From assembly GCA_020201415.1 (NCBI GenBank), contig JAIVGW010000041.1, forward strand, positions 1-5,162: 5,162 bases of DNA. Reading direction: 5' to 3'. Below, in pieces: positions 1 through 5,162 of this stretch. This DNA comes from Lentisphaerota bacterium (GTDB taxonomy: Bacteria > Verrucomicrobiota > Kiritimatiellia > JAAZAB01). Within the stretch, counting starts at the first letter, position 1. Each line of letters starts with the position of its first letter. The translations under genes were made by a program, and so were the position numbers. Under the pieces are notes generated by a model, which ran no database searches, was not told where the DNA came from, and worked only from the letters and a program-made list of their open reading frames with translations.

Positions 1-1148
1 CCCTTTAGCTGTCCCAGGCGGAAAAATCCCAGTCCCGCCAATGCGGTCCAGGCGGGCAGGAAGTTCATGAATTCCTGGGCGCGAACCCAGGGGGCGCGGA
101 AAAGATAGTAGTAAAGGTAGAGCAGGGGAAACCCCAGCAAAAGAGGCCAGAATTTCCGGTACGGACGGCACAGACTCCAGCCCAGTCCCAGCGCGACTGC
201 CAGCCAGCTGAACCAGCCGACGGTGGCCATGGAGGTCAGCAAATGGCGCCAATGGCTCTTCAGGCGCAATAACGATTCGCCACGGGCCTGCCCCATGAGT
301 GTCACGCCTTCACCGTAAACCCTGGTTCCCTGCCAGGCCAGGCCGGCGCGGAAAGAACTGAAATCCAGCGCCGCCGGTGTGGCCAGAATAAAGCCGGCGC
401 CGAACAACAGCAAAGCCAGCGTGACCATGATCAGAACCCGCCGCCAGCGCCCCTGGCCGGTCTGGCGGTAAAAACTGAAAATCAGGACCAGCGGCGCCAG
501 GCAAAACAGGGTGTATTTAGTGCCGGCGGCGAACCCGGAAGCCAGGGCCGCCAGCGCAAAAATCCAGGTGCGGCGCCGTTCAGCATACAGCGCCCAGAGC
601 CACAGGGCGAGAGTCAGGGTGAAGAGCATGGCGATGTCTGTCTGGAGGTAATGGGCGTGGATTACATGATCCGGCACAAAACAAAGCAGTAGCGCGCTGA
701 ATAATCCCATCCAGGGGGAACCGGTGATGACCGCGGCGAACATGCCCGCCAGCAGGCAGGTGGCTCCCGCCAGCCAGACGTTGAAATGTCGGCCAAGGAC
801 AAAGGTAATCTGATCCGGTGTCTGCGGCCGGTCAACATATCCCAGTTTGTATTGCCATTGGGCATGGGCCTGGATAAACACATCCGCCACCCGGCGGAAT
901 TGGGTAAAGAGAGTGAAGAAGCCCCCGGGATAAACGGTGTTCTTGAGGTAGCCGTCCTCCGCCGTCCGGTTCATCCATGACAGAATCCGTGGCTGATCGG
1001 GATGCATCTCCGGTGGCCGGTCGAATCCGCCGTAACGCAGGTAAACCGCGCTCAGCAGGATTCCGGCCATCAACAGGCGTCGAAATCGGCGAAAATTTGA
1101 CCGATGTGCCGAATGGGAGGCTTTGGGTATAAGATCATCTTGTTTCAT
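1..1148 (-). CDS. GT39/ArnT-like polytopic membrane glycosyltransferase, N-terminal 382 residues (3' end outside window)
   Basis: Family knowledge: such enzymes move a sugar from a polyprenyl-phosphate carrier to an acceptor on the outer face of the inner membrane. Seen: a basic cytoplasmic start (residues 1-24), a first hydrophobic helix (about 25-38), then a loop with HPDQ at 49-52. Its Asp51 sits where GT39 members carry the catalytic Asp of the usual HPDE or DE motif. Further hydrophobic stretches lie at about 122-142, 146-160, 170-189, 195-226, 237-256, 309-326 and 333-350. HAHYLQTD (164-171) matches the family's H-x-Y-x-x-x-D loop, and GTKYT (209-213) and ATPAALDF (256-263) are also family-like. 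ATG 1148 is the only possible start, because an in-frame TAA lies five codons upstream. A weak GCAGGT stands 14 bases before it. It follows the deacetylase gene by 33 bases. Glu of the usual DE pair is Gln here. The donor and acceptor cannot be read from the sequence. Confidence 0.82.
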   Translation of the reverse strand, partial: MKQDDLIPKASHSAHRSNFRRFRRLLMAGILLSAVYLRYGGFDRPPEMHPDQPRILSWMNRTAEDGYLKNTVYPGGFFTLFTQFRRVADVFIQAHAQWQYKLGYVDRPQTPDQITFVLGRHFNVWLAGATCLLAGMFAAVITGSPWMGLFSALLLCFVPDHVIHAHYLQTDIAMLFTLTLALWLWALYAERRRTWIFALAALASGFAAGTKYTLFCLAPLVLIFSFYRQTGQGRWRRVLIMVTLALLLFGAGFILATPAALDFSSFRAGLAWQGTRVYGEGVTLMGQARGESLLRLKSHWRHLLTSMATVGWFSWLAVALGLGWSLCRPYRKFWPLLLGFPLLYLYYYLFRAPWVRAQEFMNFLPAWTALAGLGFFRLGQLK

Positions 1149-1181
1149 AACGACAAAAAATTACCTGCGCCCGTCTGCTTT

Positions 1182-2234
1182 TCAGGGAACGGCATACAGC
1201 AGCAGGACGCGATTGCGGTCCCAGATCTCCAGTCTTAAATTATCGTGATCGACGGTTGGCGCCACCGGCCATACCCAATCCTGGGGCGCGGACTCCAGAC
1301 GCGTCTCCGGCAGCCATTGCCGGTCCGGCGGCAGATCCGCTCCCAGCAGGCGCGGAGCCACGCGCACCGGCCGGCCGGGATTGTGCACACGCACGCCGAC
1401 CCGGTCCGGGCCGGTGACCGCTGCCGGCAATTTATCCACCACATAATGCTGGATGCCGCCGAAGACGGAGATGCGGGGCAGCGTAAACATGTTGGTGTCA
1501 TGATCAATGACGGCGATATCATCATCACAGATCATGGCCGTGCTGAACCCCGCCGCGGCCACGGCCCGTACCAGGCTGTCGTGGTACTGGCCGTGCGGGT
1601 AGCAGAATGAATCCGGGCGTCGGCCGGTGCGCGCGCGGAACAGATCGCGGCTGAACAACAGTTCCGCTTCCGTTTCGGAGGGATGGCGCGGATGGGTGTG
1701 CGAATGCACCCCGAAGGTGATGATGCCGCGCTGCATCATGGTCCGCACTTCCGGCCAGGTCAGGCAGGGGGTTGCGCGATAATGCAGCCTTTGGCCGGCG
1801 TCGTCAGCGATGCGTTCGGTGATCAGGTAAACAATGCCCTGGAACCCGTAACGGCGCAACAGGGGTTCGGCATGGGTCAGGCTGCTGAGGAATCCATCAT
1901 CGAAAGTGATCACCACCGGTTTGTCCGGCAACGGTCCGCGGCCCTGCGCGGCCCTGGCCAGATCCTGTGGCAGGACGCTGGTGTAACCCTGCTGCCGCAA
2001 AAATTGCAGATGCCGCTCAAATGCATCCACCTGGACTTTCCATACGTCATTGGCCGTGGCCGGGTCGCGCGCTTCGCTGAGGTCATGGTACATCAGGATG
2101 GGCACGCTCACCGGTAACTGCGCCGTCTGGCGCGGCCGGCAGGAGAAGGCGCCCGTCGCACTGATCAGGGCGGCCAGCGCGAAGGTTCCGCGCCAGCTGC
2201 GTGCGGCTTTGCGGGTGAGCGCCGATAAAGACAT
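1182..2234 (-). CDS. Exported polysaccharide deacetylase (NodB/CE4, PgaB-like N-terminal type)
   Basis: A metal-dependent CE4 deacetylase of 350 residues that probably removes N- or O-acetyl groups from a surface or periplasmic polysaccharide. Residues 1-31 form a signal sequence with a basic start (RKAARSWR) and a hydrophobic core at 18-30. Cys32 follows AFS, an imperfect lipobox, so lipid anchoring is possible but uncertain. The domain opens with PILMYHDL (45-52), as in PgaB/IcaB-type proteins. It carries TFDDG at 110-114 (catalytic-base and metal aspartates), HSHTH at 177-181 (metal histidines H177 and H181) and FCYPHGQY at 210-217 (the usual Y/R-x-P-x-G motif). All core catalytic motifs are intact. 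Residues about 260-350 form an extra region rich in predicted beta strands, of unknown role. The start at 2234 is supported by AGGA seven bases upstream, directly after the stop of the preceding gene (gap 11 bases), so the two are probably translationally coupled. The substrate is not determinable. Confidence 0.9.
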   Translation of the reverse strand: MSLSALTRKAARSWRGTFALAALISATGAFSCRPRQTAQLPVSVPILMYHDLSEARDPATANDVWKVQVDAFERHLQFLRQQGYTSVLPQDLARAAQGRGPLPDKPVVITFDDGFLSSLTHAEPLLRRYGFQGIVYLITERIADDAGQRLHYRATPCLTWPEVRTMMQRGIITFGVHSHTHPRHPSETEAELLFSRDLFRARTGRRPDSFCYPHGQYHDSLVRAVAAAGFSTAMICDDDIAVIDHDTNMFTLPRISVFGGIQHYVVDKLPAAVTGPDRVGVRVHNPGRPVRVAPRLLGADLPPDRQWLPETRLESAPQDWVWPVAPTVDHDNLRLEIWDRNRVLLLYAVP

Positions 2235-2241
2235 GAGCCTA

Positions 2242-2245
2242 TCCT
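2242..2245 (-). promoter_or_regulatory. Ribosome binding site of the deacetylase gene
   Basis: On the minus strand the stop of the preceding gene reads TGAAGGA. The AGGA begins immediately after TGA and lies seven bases before ATG 2234. This fixes the deacetylase start and suggests that ribosomes finishing the TPR gene re-initiate here. Confidence 0.75.
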
Positions 2246-3184
2246 TCAGAATTCAAATTGCAATGAAATCAGCGGCAGTTGTTTAAAATCAGGACTGTAG
2301 GCGGCCTGGCCCATGATGCCGTCCAGACAGGATTGTTGACGGCGCCGGTTGAAGCGGTTGGTGGCGTCCAGACCGCCGTAAATACTGCCGGAATACCAGG
2401 TGACTTCAAAGAAGCTGATGGCGGCGAAGGCGCCCCATTGATCGTGCTGAGCCGTATGCACCATGCCGAAGATGAACAGGCCGTTGAGAATTGCCGAGCG
2501 CAGGGCGTTGGCATACTCGCCGGCGTAGGCGTAGCCCAGGCCGGGAATAATGCCCAGCAGGCCGCCCAACATGGGTTTTTTGTCGCGACCCTGCCGGTAA
2601 TGCTCGAGTGCCGCCAGGCCGTTGTCCTCATCTGCAACTGTGGCCAGGGCCTGTTCCGCGGCGGTGGTGTCGCCCATGCGGGTCAACATCACGGCCCCGC
2701 GCCGGGCGGCGTACCGGCGCAGGTCGGCATCGGTCCGGGGGTTATCCCGGATAATCTGAAAGTAAAAGTCGGCTTCGGCGAGGTTGCGTTGCGCGGCAGC
2801 GCTTTCGGCGCGCAGCAGCAATACCGGCATTTCCAGTTGCGGAGCATGCTGCTCAGCCCGGTTGAGCAGGTTGTCGGCGGTTTCCCAGGAGTCGGCGCGG
2901 CCGTATTCGTGGGCGGCGGCCCAGGCATAACCGGCCTGCTGTTCCGGTTCCGCCGCCATCAGCGACAGACGCCGCAACTCCAGGGCGGCGGCCTGGGTAT
3001 TGCCCTCAGCGCTCAATTCCAAAGCAAGTTGAAGTGTTATTTCCTGGTTACGGGCCGCAGCGGACAGGGCGGATAATAGCAGCATGGCCGCCAACAGGAT
3101 TAGCGGCGTCCACAGCGGATGGCCGGGCATGACACTGAAACCGGGTGGGTGTCCTGAGCGTTTGTATTTCCGGTGTGTTTGCAT
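2246..3184 (-). CDS. Exported TPR-like protein with C-terminal PGxG membrane domain (function unknown)
   Basis: A 312-residue protein without an assigned function. Residues 1-45 look like a signal sequence or anchor: a basic stretch (HRKYKR) followed by a Leu/Ala core at 25-43. Residues about 48-190 are Ala/Leu-rich helix pairs resembling degenerate TPR repeats, for example around 51-76, 87-112, 122-147 and 158-185. Residues 202-240 (KKPMLGGLLGIIPGLGYAYAG and on) match the P-G-x-G-x-x-Y-x-G pattern of DUF5683/TM2-like membrane domains. A second hydrophobic stretch at 249-266 leads to YGGLDATNRFNRRR (269-282). The protein ends in LQFEF. ATG 3184 is preferred because it supplies the basic start. 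ATG 3130 would leave a signal with no charge, and TTG 3241 overlaps the yidD stop. None has a good ribosome binding site. It follows the yidD fusion by 53 bases and probably works with it as a scaffold or membrane partner. Confidence 0.72.
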   Translation of the reverse strand: MQTHRKYKRSGHPPGFSVMPGHPLWTPLILLAAMLLLSALSAAARNQEITLQLALELSAEGNTQAAALELRRLSLMAAEPEQQAGYAWAAAHEYGRADSWETADNLLNRAEQHAPQLEMPVLLLRAESAAAQRNLAEADFYFQIIRDNPRTDADLRRYAARRGAVMLTRMGDTTAAEQALATVADEDNGLAALEHYRQGRDKKPMLGGLLGIIPGLGYAYAGEYANALRSAILNGLFIFGMVHTAQHDQWGAFAAISFFEVTWYSGSIYGGLDATNRFNRRRQQSCLDGIMGQAAYSPDFKQLPLISLQFEF

Positions 3185-3237
3185 ATAGCTGTTTGTCGAT
3201 TCGGGATGGTCGAGTGCGGGTTTTAATCTTGCATAAG

Positions 3238-4065
3238 TCAATGGTCCGGTGAAGTCTCCAGCCACCAGTCGTGATTGTCGAGCGGGTCGGCATAAAAAAT
3301 CTTGTTGCCGACGATGACCGGCGCTTGCGCGTGTTTGATCACATCGGGTTCGCGGATAAAGCGGTCCGCCATGATGGGAATCCCCAGCAGGAAGCCATGG
3401 CGCGCGAATGCCTGGCGTGTGTATTCCGAGCAGGAGGGGTGCATCAGGCAGCGATCGCCGATGGCCGGTCTGATCTGGGTGCGGTAAAATCCGATCAGCA
3501 GCCGGCCGGGATTGCAGCATCCGGCAGTGCGCGGAGATTGCAACGCCTGGCGGGTTGTATCCTGTAATTCCGGTGTCCAGAGTACGGATGCGGTCTGTAA
3601 CTGCGCGGTAATGTCCGGCGGAGGTGTCCATGATCGCGGTTGCATCCGCAGCGTCATGGCCAGGGCGCAGCCGGCTTGCGCAAACAGTTCGCGGTCGTCC
3701 GTCATGGTGAAGACTTCCGTGAGCGCCTGCTGCGCCGGCTGATAATCGCCGGTCTGCCATGACAGCAGGGCCTGGTGGAAGCGCGCCGGCAGCCGGATGT
3801 TATCCGGTACGTCCGGATTGACGCCCAGTTCAGCCAGGGCGGGCAGAGCATCCATGTCCAAATGCATGGCGGAAAGGGCCGCCAGCAGGCGGGCTTCGTA
3901 ATCATCGGTCCGTTCCGCCAGGCGCCGCATGCACTCTATGCGGCAATCCTGCCACTGCTGTTCCTTAAACAATTCACGCTGCAATTGGAGCATATCGCCG
4001 CCGGCCCAGCCCGCCGTGCAAAGCAGACAGAGACACAATAGCTTGCCGGAGAGGTGTGGATGCAT
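3238..4065 (-). CDS. Exported TPR-like/YidD fusion protein (membrane protein insertion efficiency factor family)
   Basis: 275 residues. Ordinary YidD is a small protein (roughly 70-110 residues) on the cytoplasmic face of the inner membrane that aids YidC-dependent insertion. Here a signal peptide (1-21, hydrophobic core LLCLCLLC, likely cut after AGWA) precedes about 160 residues of helical, TPR-like sequence (25-175). The C-terminal YidD domain spans about 187-262: LLIGFYRTQIRP (189-200), then the hallmark RCLMHPSCSEY (205-215), then RHGFLLG (222-228). The usual C-terminal RC-P-GG-DPVP end is altered to RFIREPD (235-241) and YADPLDNHDWW (258-268). The mature part has seven cysteines (41, 45, 133, 183, 184, 206, 212). 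ATG 4065 begins the signal peptide and follows the LolA-like gene by 32 bases; no clear ribosome binding site is visible. If the signal peptide is real, the domain is extracytoplasmic, so the classical YidD role cannot be assumed. Confidence 0.83.
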   Translation of the reverse strand: MHPHLSGKLLCLCLLCTAGWAGGDMLQLQRELFKEQQWQDCRIECMRRLAERTDDYEARLLAALSAMHLDMDALPALAELGVNPDVPDNIRLPARFHQALLSWQTGDYQPAQQALTEVFTMTDDRELFAQAGCALAMTLRMQPRSWTPPPDITAQLQTASVLWTPELQDTTRQALQSPRTAGCCNPGRLLIGFYRTQIRPAIGDRCLMHPSCSEYTRQAFARHGFLLGIPIMADRFIREPDVIKHAQAPVIVGNKIFYADPLDNHDWWLETSPDH

Positions 4066-4097
4066 GATTTTTTGTCGGCTAATAGACAGGCCTGGGT

Positions 4098-4856
4098 TTA
4101 CTGCTCCAGCGCCGGGAAATTATCCACGAACTCGAGATCCTTGAAAAATGTGCGCGGGTCGAACAGGGCCGGAGCAATGGGTTGATTGATCTGGAGGTTG
4201 TCAAGGCGCCGGATTTCCCGCAATGTTTCTTGACCCATGGTGATTTCCGCTTCCTGCCGGGCGGCCAGCCAGCAGTCCCGGGCCGCCTCCGTGAAGTCGT
4301 CATAAAGATAGGTCGCGGTTTTTTCGCCGGTTTTTTCGCCCTGGAAGATTTCAATCCGGGCCAGGCGCCCTTGCGCGTCACAGGCCAGCACCACGTAAAC
4401 CCGGGGCGCCTGGTAGCCCCGGCGCAGCGGCAATCCATCGGCCGGTTCCAGTTCTTCTTCGGGGATGCCGCGCAGGCGCAACAGGTGTTCCATGGCCGTG
4501 CCGGGAACCGCCTGCTGCATGATGCGCCATTCTTCATCCAGGTTGGCGAGGGGTACGGAATAGCCCTTGCGCCAGTTTTCCTGTGAAAGATAAAATCTTT
4601 CGCCATCGGCCATGATGCGGCGTTTGAAAGGGGTGATGTTTTCCACGTGCAGCCGGTTGGGACGCTGGTAATAGATGCGGCTGAGCATCTGGGCCGTATG
4701 CCCCTGCACGGTGGTGGACTTGCGCGCCATGCAGGAGACGGAAGTTACCTGTTCATAGCCGTTGCATATCCGTTCGGCCAATGTCGCGGTGGTGGCTTGT
4801 CCGCAAACGGGCCATAGCAGGGCGGATAAAAGGAGGATGCGGTTTTTAAAAGGCAT
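4098..4856 (-). CDS. LolA-like outer membrane lipoprotein-sorting protein
   Basis: 252 residues, exported. The signal peptide (1-21, FKNR followed by ILLLSALLWPV, cut near GQA) leads to a LolA/LolB-fold sequence. Segments typical of the family are MLSRIYYQRPNRLHVE (57-72), ADGERFYLS (83-91) and RVYVVLACDAQGRLARIEIF (152-171), followed by NLQINQPIAPALFDP (220-234) near the C-terminus. LolA-fold proteins bind lipid or lipoprotein acyl chains in a half-barrel in the periplasm. This divergent member could carry lipoproteins or sense envelope state. The start at 4856 is chosen because AGGGG lies six bases upstream and a clean signal peptide follows. The ATG at 4895 lies inside the terminator loop and is rejected. 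Residues 173-180 (GEKTGEKT) come from a perfect 12-base tandem repeat. It is the first gene after the terminator and probably the head of the operon. Fold confidence is good; exact function is not established. Confidence 0.78.
   Translation of the reverse strand: MPFKNRILLLSALLWPVCGQATTATLAERICNGYEQVTSVSCMARKSTTVQGHTAQMLSRIYYQRPNRLHVENITPFKRRIMADGERFYLSQENWRKGYSVPLANLDEEWRIMQQAVPGTAMEHLLRLRGIPEEELEPADGLPLRRGYQAPRVYVVLACDAQGRLARIEIFQGEKTGEKTATYLYDDFTEAARDCWLAARQEAEITMGQETLREIRRLDNLQINQPIAPALFDPRTFFKDLEFVDNFPALEQ
4317..4340 (-). repeat. Perfect 12-base tandem duplication inside the LolA-like gene
   Basis: On the plus strand GGTTTTTTCGCC occurs twice with no spacer (4317-4328 and 4329-4340). 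On the coding strand each copy is GGCGAAAAAACC and encodes Gly-Glu-Lys-Thr, giving GEKTGEKT at residues 173-180. It keeps frame and sits between two predicted beta strands. It is probably a replication-slippage duplication in a surface turn. Each copy contains a run of six A on the coding strand. Confidence 0.85.
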
Positions 4857-4862
4857 GTATTG

Positions 4863-4867
4863 CCCCT
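4863..4867 (-). promoter_or_regulatory. Ribosome binding site of the LolA-like gene
   Basis: AGGGG on the minus strand, followed by a six-base spacer (CAATAC) and ATG 4856. It is the best Shine-Dalgarno match in the window together with that of the deacetylase gene. It decides the start in favour of 4856 over the upstream in-frame ATG at 4895. Confidence 0.75.
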
Positions 4868-4875
4868 GTAAATCC

Positions 4876-4909
4876 AAAAAGGATTCCGGGCCCATACCCG
4901 GAATCCTTT
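4876..4909 (-). terminator. Rho-independent terminator after the small Gly-rich gene
   Basis: Read on the minus strand, AAAGGATTCCGGG (4909-4897), a six-base loop TATGGG and CCCGGAATCCTTT (4890-4878) form a perfect 13-base-pair stem. The transcript continues into a run of five U in total (4880-4876). The polarity fits the minus strand only, because the plus-strand copy is followed by GCTAAAC rather than T. It lies 20 bases after the stop of the upstream gene and its U-tract ends 19 bases before ATG 4856. It therefore either separates two transcription units or acts as a partial terminator or attenuator for the operon below. Confidence 0.9.
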
Positions 4910-4929
4910 GCTAAACAGTCCTCAGCGGA

Positions 4930-5162
4930 TCAATAGAACGCTGTGCCGTATTGGGTGGCGTAGTCGGAGGTCGTCGTTCCGTTGGCGCCGTCGATGCCGT
5001 TCCAGATGGCGAACACGAAGTTGGCGACAGGGATCAACATCACCCATTCGCGCCAGTGGATTTCCTTGCCGTCATTGTAGGCGCCGCCGGCGCGGATGCC
5101 GAAACAGCAGCCGGCAATGAAGCCCATCAGGCCGCCACGGCGTTCGCGTTGCGGTCCGGCCT
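4930..5162 (-). CDS. Small Gly/Cys-rich membrane-type protein, C-terminal 76 residues (5' end outside window)
   Basis: The reading frame is open to the right edge, so an ATG at 5127 is probably internal: the upstream codons read AGPQRERRGGL in frame with no stop. Visible sequence: a basic, Gly-rich stretch, then GFIAGCCFGIRAGGAY with small-residue spacing like a glycine-zipper helix, then NDGKEIHWREW, a hydrophobic segment VMLIPVANFVFAIWNGIDGA, and a polar tail ending in YGTAFY. This suggests one or two short membrane segments around a polar NDGK/HWREW loop. I have an impression of similar C-terminal tails in PVC-group bacteria, but no function is known to me. It is followed by a strong terminator, so it may be the last gene of a separate transcription unit. 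Confidence that it is a real gene is good; its role is unknown. Confidence 0.7.
   Translation of the reverse strand, partial: AGPQRERRGGLMGFIAGCCFGIRAGGAYNDGKEIHWREWVMLIPVANFVFAIWNGIDGANGTTTSDYATQYGTAFY

Noticed and set aside
1149..1200. Possible terminator between the deacetylase and GT39-like genes because of a T6 run on the minus strand
   Set aside because: Only an imperfect, bulged pairing (GCCGT with ACGGGC) can be drawn and it is well separated from the T run, so no credible hairpin precedes it.
1367..1378. CCGGCCGGCCGG palindromic run
   Set aside because: It is explained by Pro/Gly/Arg codons of the deacetylase in GC-rich DNA; there is no repeat elsewhere and no intergenic context.
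2279..3076. Long plus-strand reading frame of 265 codons
   Set aside because: It lies wholly antisense to the TPR-PGxG gene, its composition (Gly/Val/Gln-rich, no domain pattern) is that of a high-GC antisense shadow, and the minus-strand protein has a signal sequence and a recognisable membrane motif.
3185..3760. Upstream extension of the TPR gene to a 504-codon frame
   Set aside because: It would overlap over 500 bases of the yidD fusion in another frame. The translated extension is rich in Arg/Pro/His with no domain, while the overlapped frame carries the clear YidD motif.
4079..4606. Minus-strand frame of 175 codons within the LolA-like gene
   Set aside because: It overlaps the LolA-like gene in another frame, shows Arg/Pro/Trp-rich shadow composition and no motif.
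4857..4895. Longer LolA-like protein from ATG 4895
   Set aside because: That ATG lies in the loop of the terminator hairpin with no ribosome binding site, and the added residues would bury the signal peptide. ATG 4856 has AGGGG at the right distance.
1..5162. tRNA, rRNA, CRISPR array, insertion sequence or phage elements
   Set aside because: No cloverleaf-like segment, spaced direct repeats, terminal inverted repeats or transposase-like reading frames were seen; coding sequence covers nearly the whole window.

Overview
The window is a GC-rich bacterial segment in which every supportable gene lies on the minus strand, so transcription runs from high to low coordinates. Exported proteins dominate: Sec-type signal sequences, a LolA-like periplasmic protein, a YidD-family domain and a GT39-like membrane glycosyltransferase. 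This indicates a diderm bacterium. The style of the genes (YidD fused behind an exported helical domain, a small Gly/Cys-rich protein ending in a conserved WREW/GIDGA-type tail, an HPD-type GT39 enzyme) reminds me of the PVC superphylum, in particular Kiritimatiellota/Lentisphaerota. That assignment is an impression from memory, not a computed placement.

In transcription order: (1) the 3' end of a small Gly-rich membrane-type protein of unknown function (4930 to beyond 5162), closed by a strong rho-independent terminator (4876-4909). (2) A LolA-like outer-membrane lipoprotein-sorting protein (4098-4856), whose start codon lies only 19 bases after the terminator U-tract. (3) An exported fusion of a TPR-like helical domain and a C-terminal YidD domain (3238-4065). 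(4) A TPR-like protein with a C-terminal PGxG membrane domain (2246-3184). (5) A secreted, possibly lipid-anchored CE4 polysaccharide deacetylase (1182-2234). (6) The N-terminal 382 residues of a GT39/ArnT-like polytopic glycosyltransferase that runs off the left edge (1-1148).

Gaps between genes 2 to 6 are 32, 53, 11 and 33 bases, which fits one operon. Genes 2 to 4 look like a cell-envelope module: lipoprotein handling, a YidD-related factor and a TPR membrane protein. Genes 5 and 6 look like surface glycan modification, either co-expressed with the module or simply following it. No gene in the window is on the plus strand, and there is no RNA gene, mobile element, CRISPR array or long non-coding stretch. 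The observation most worth pursuing is the exported YidD fusion and its TPR-membrane partner, which carry similar first helical repeats.
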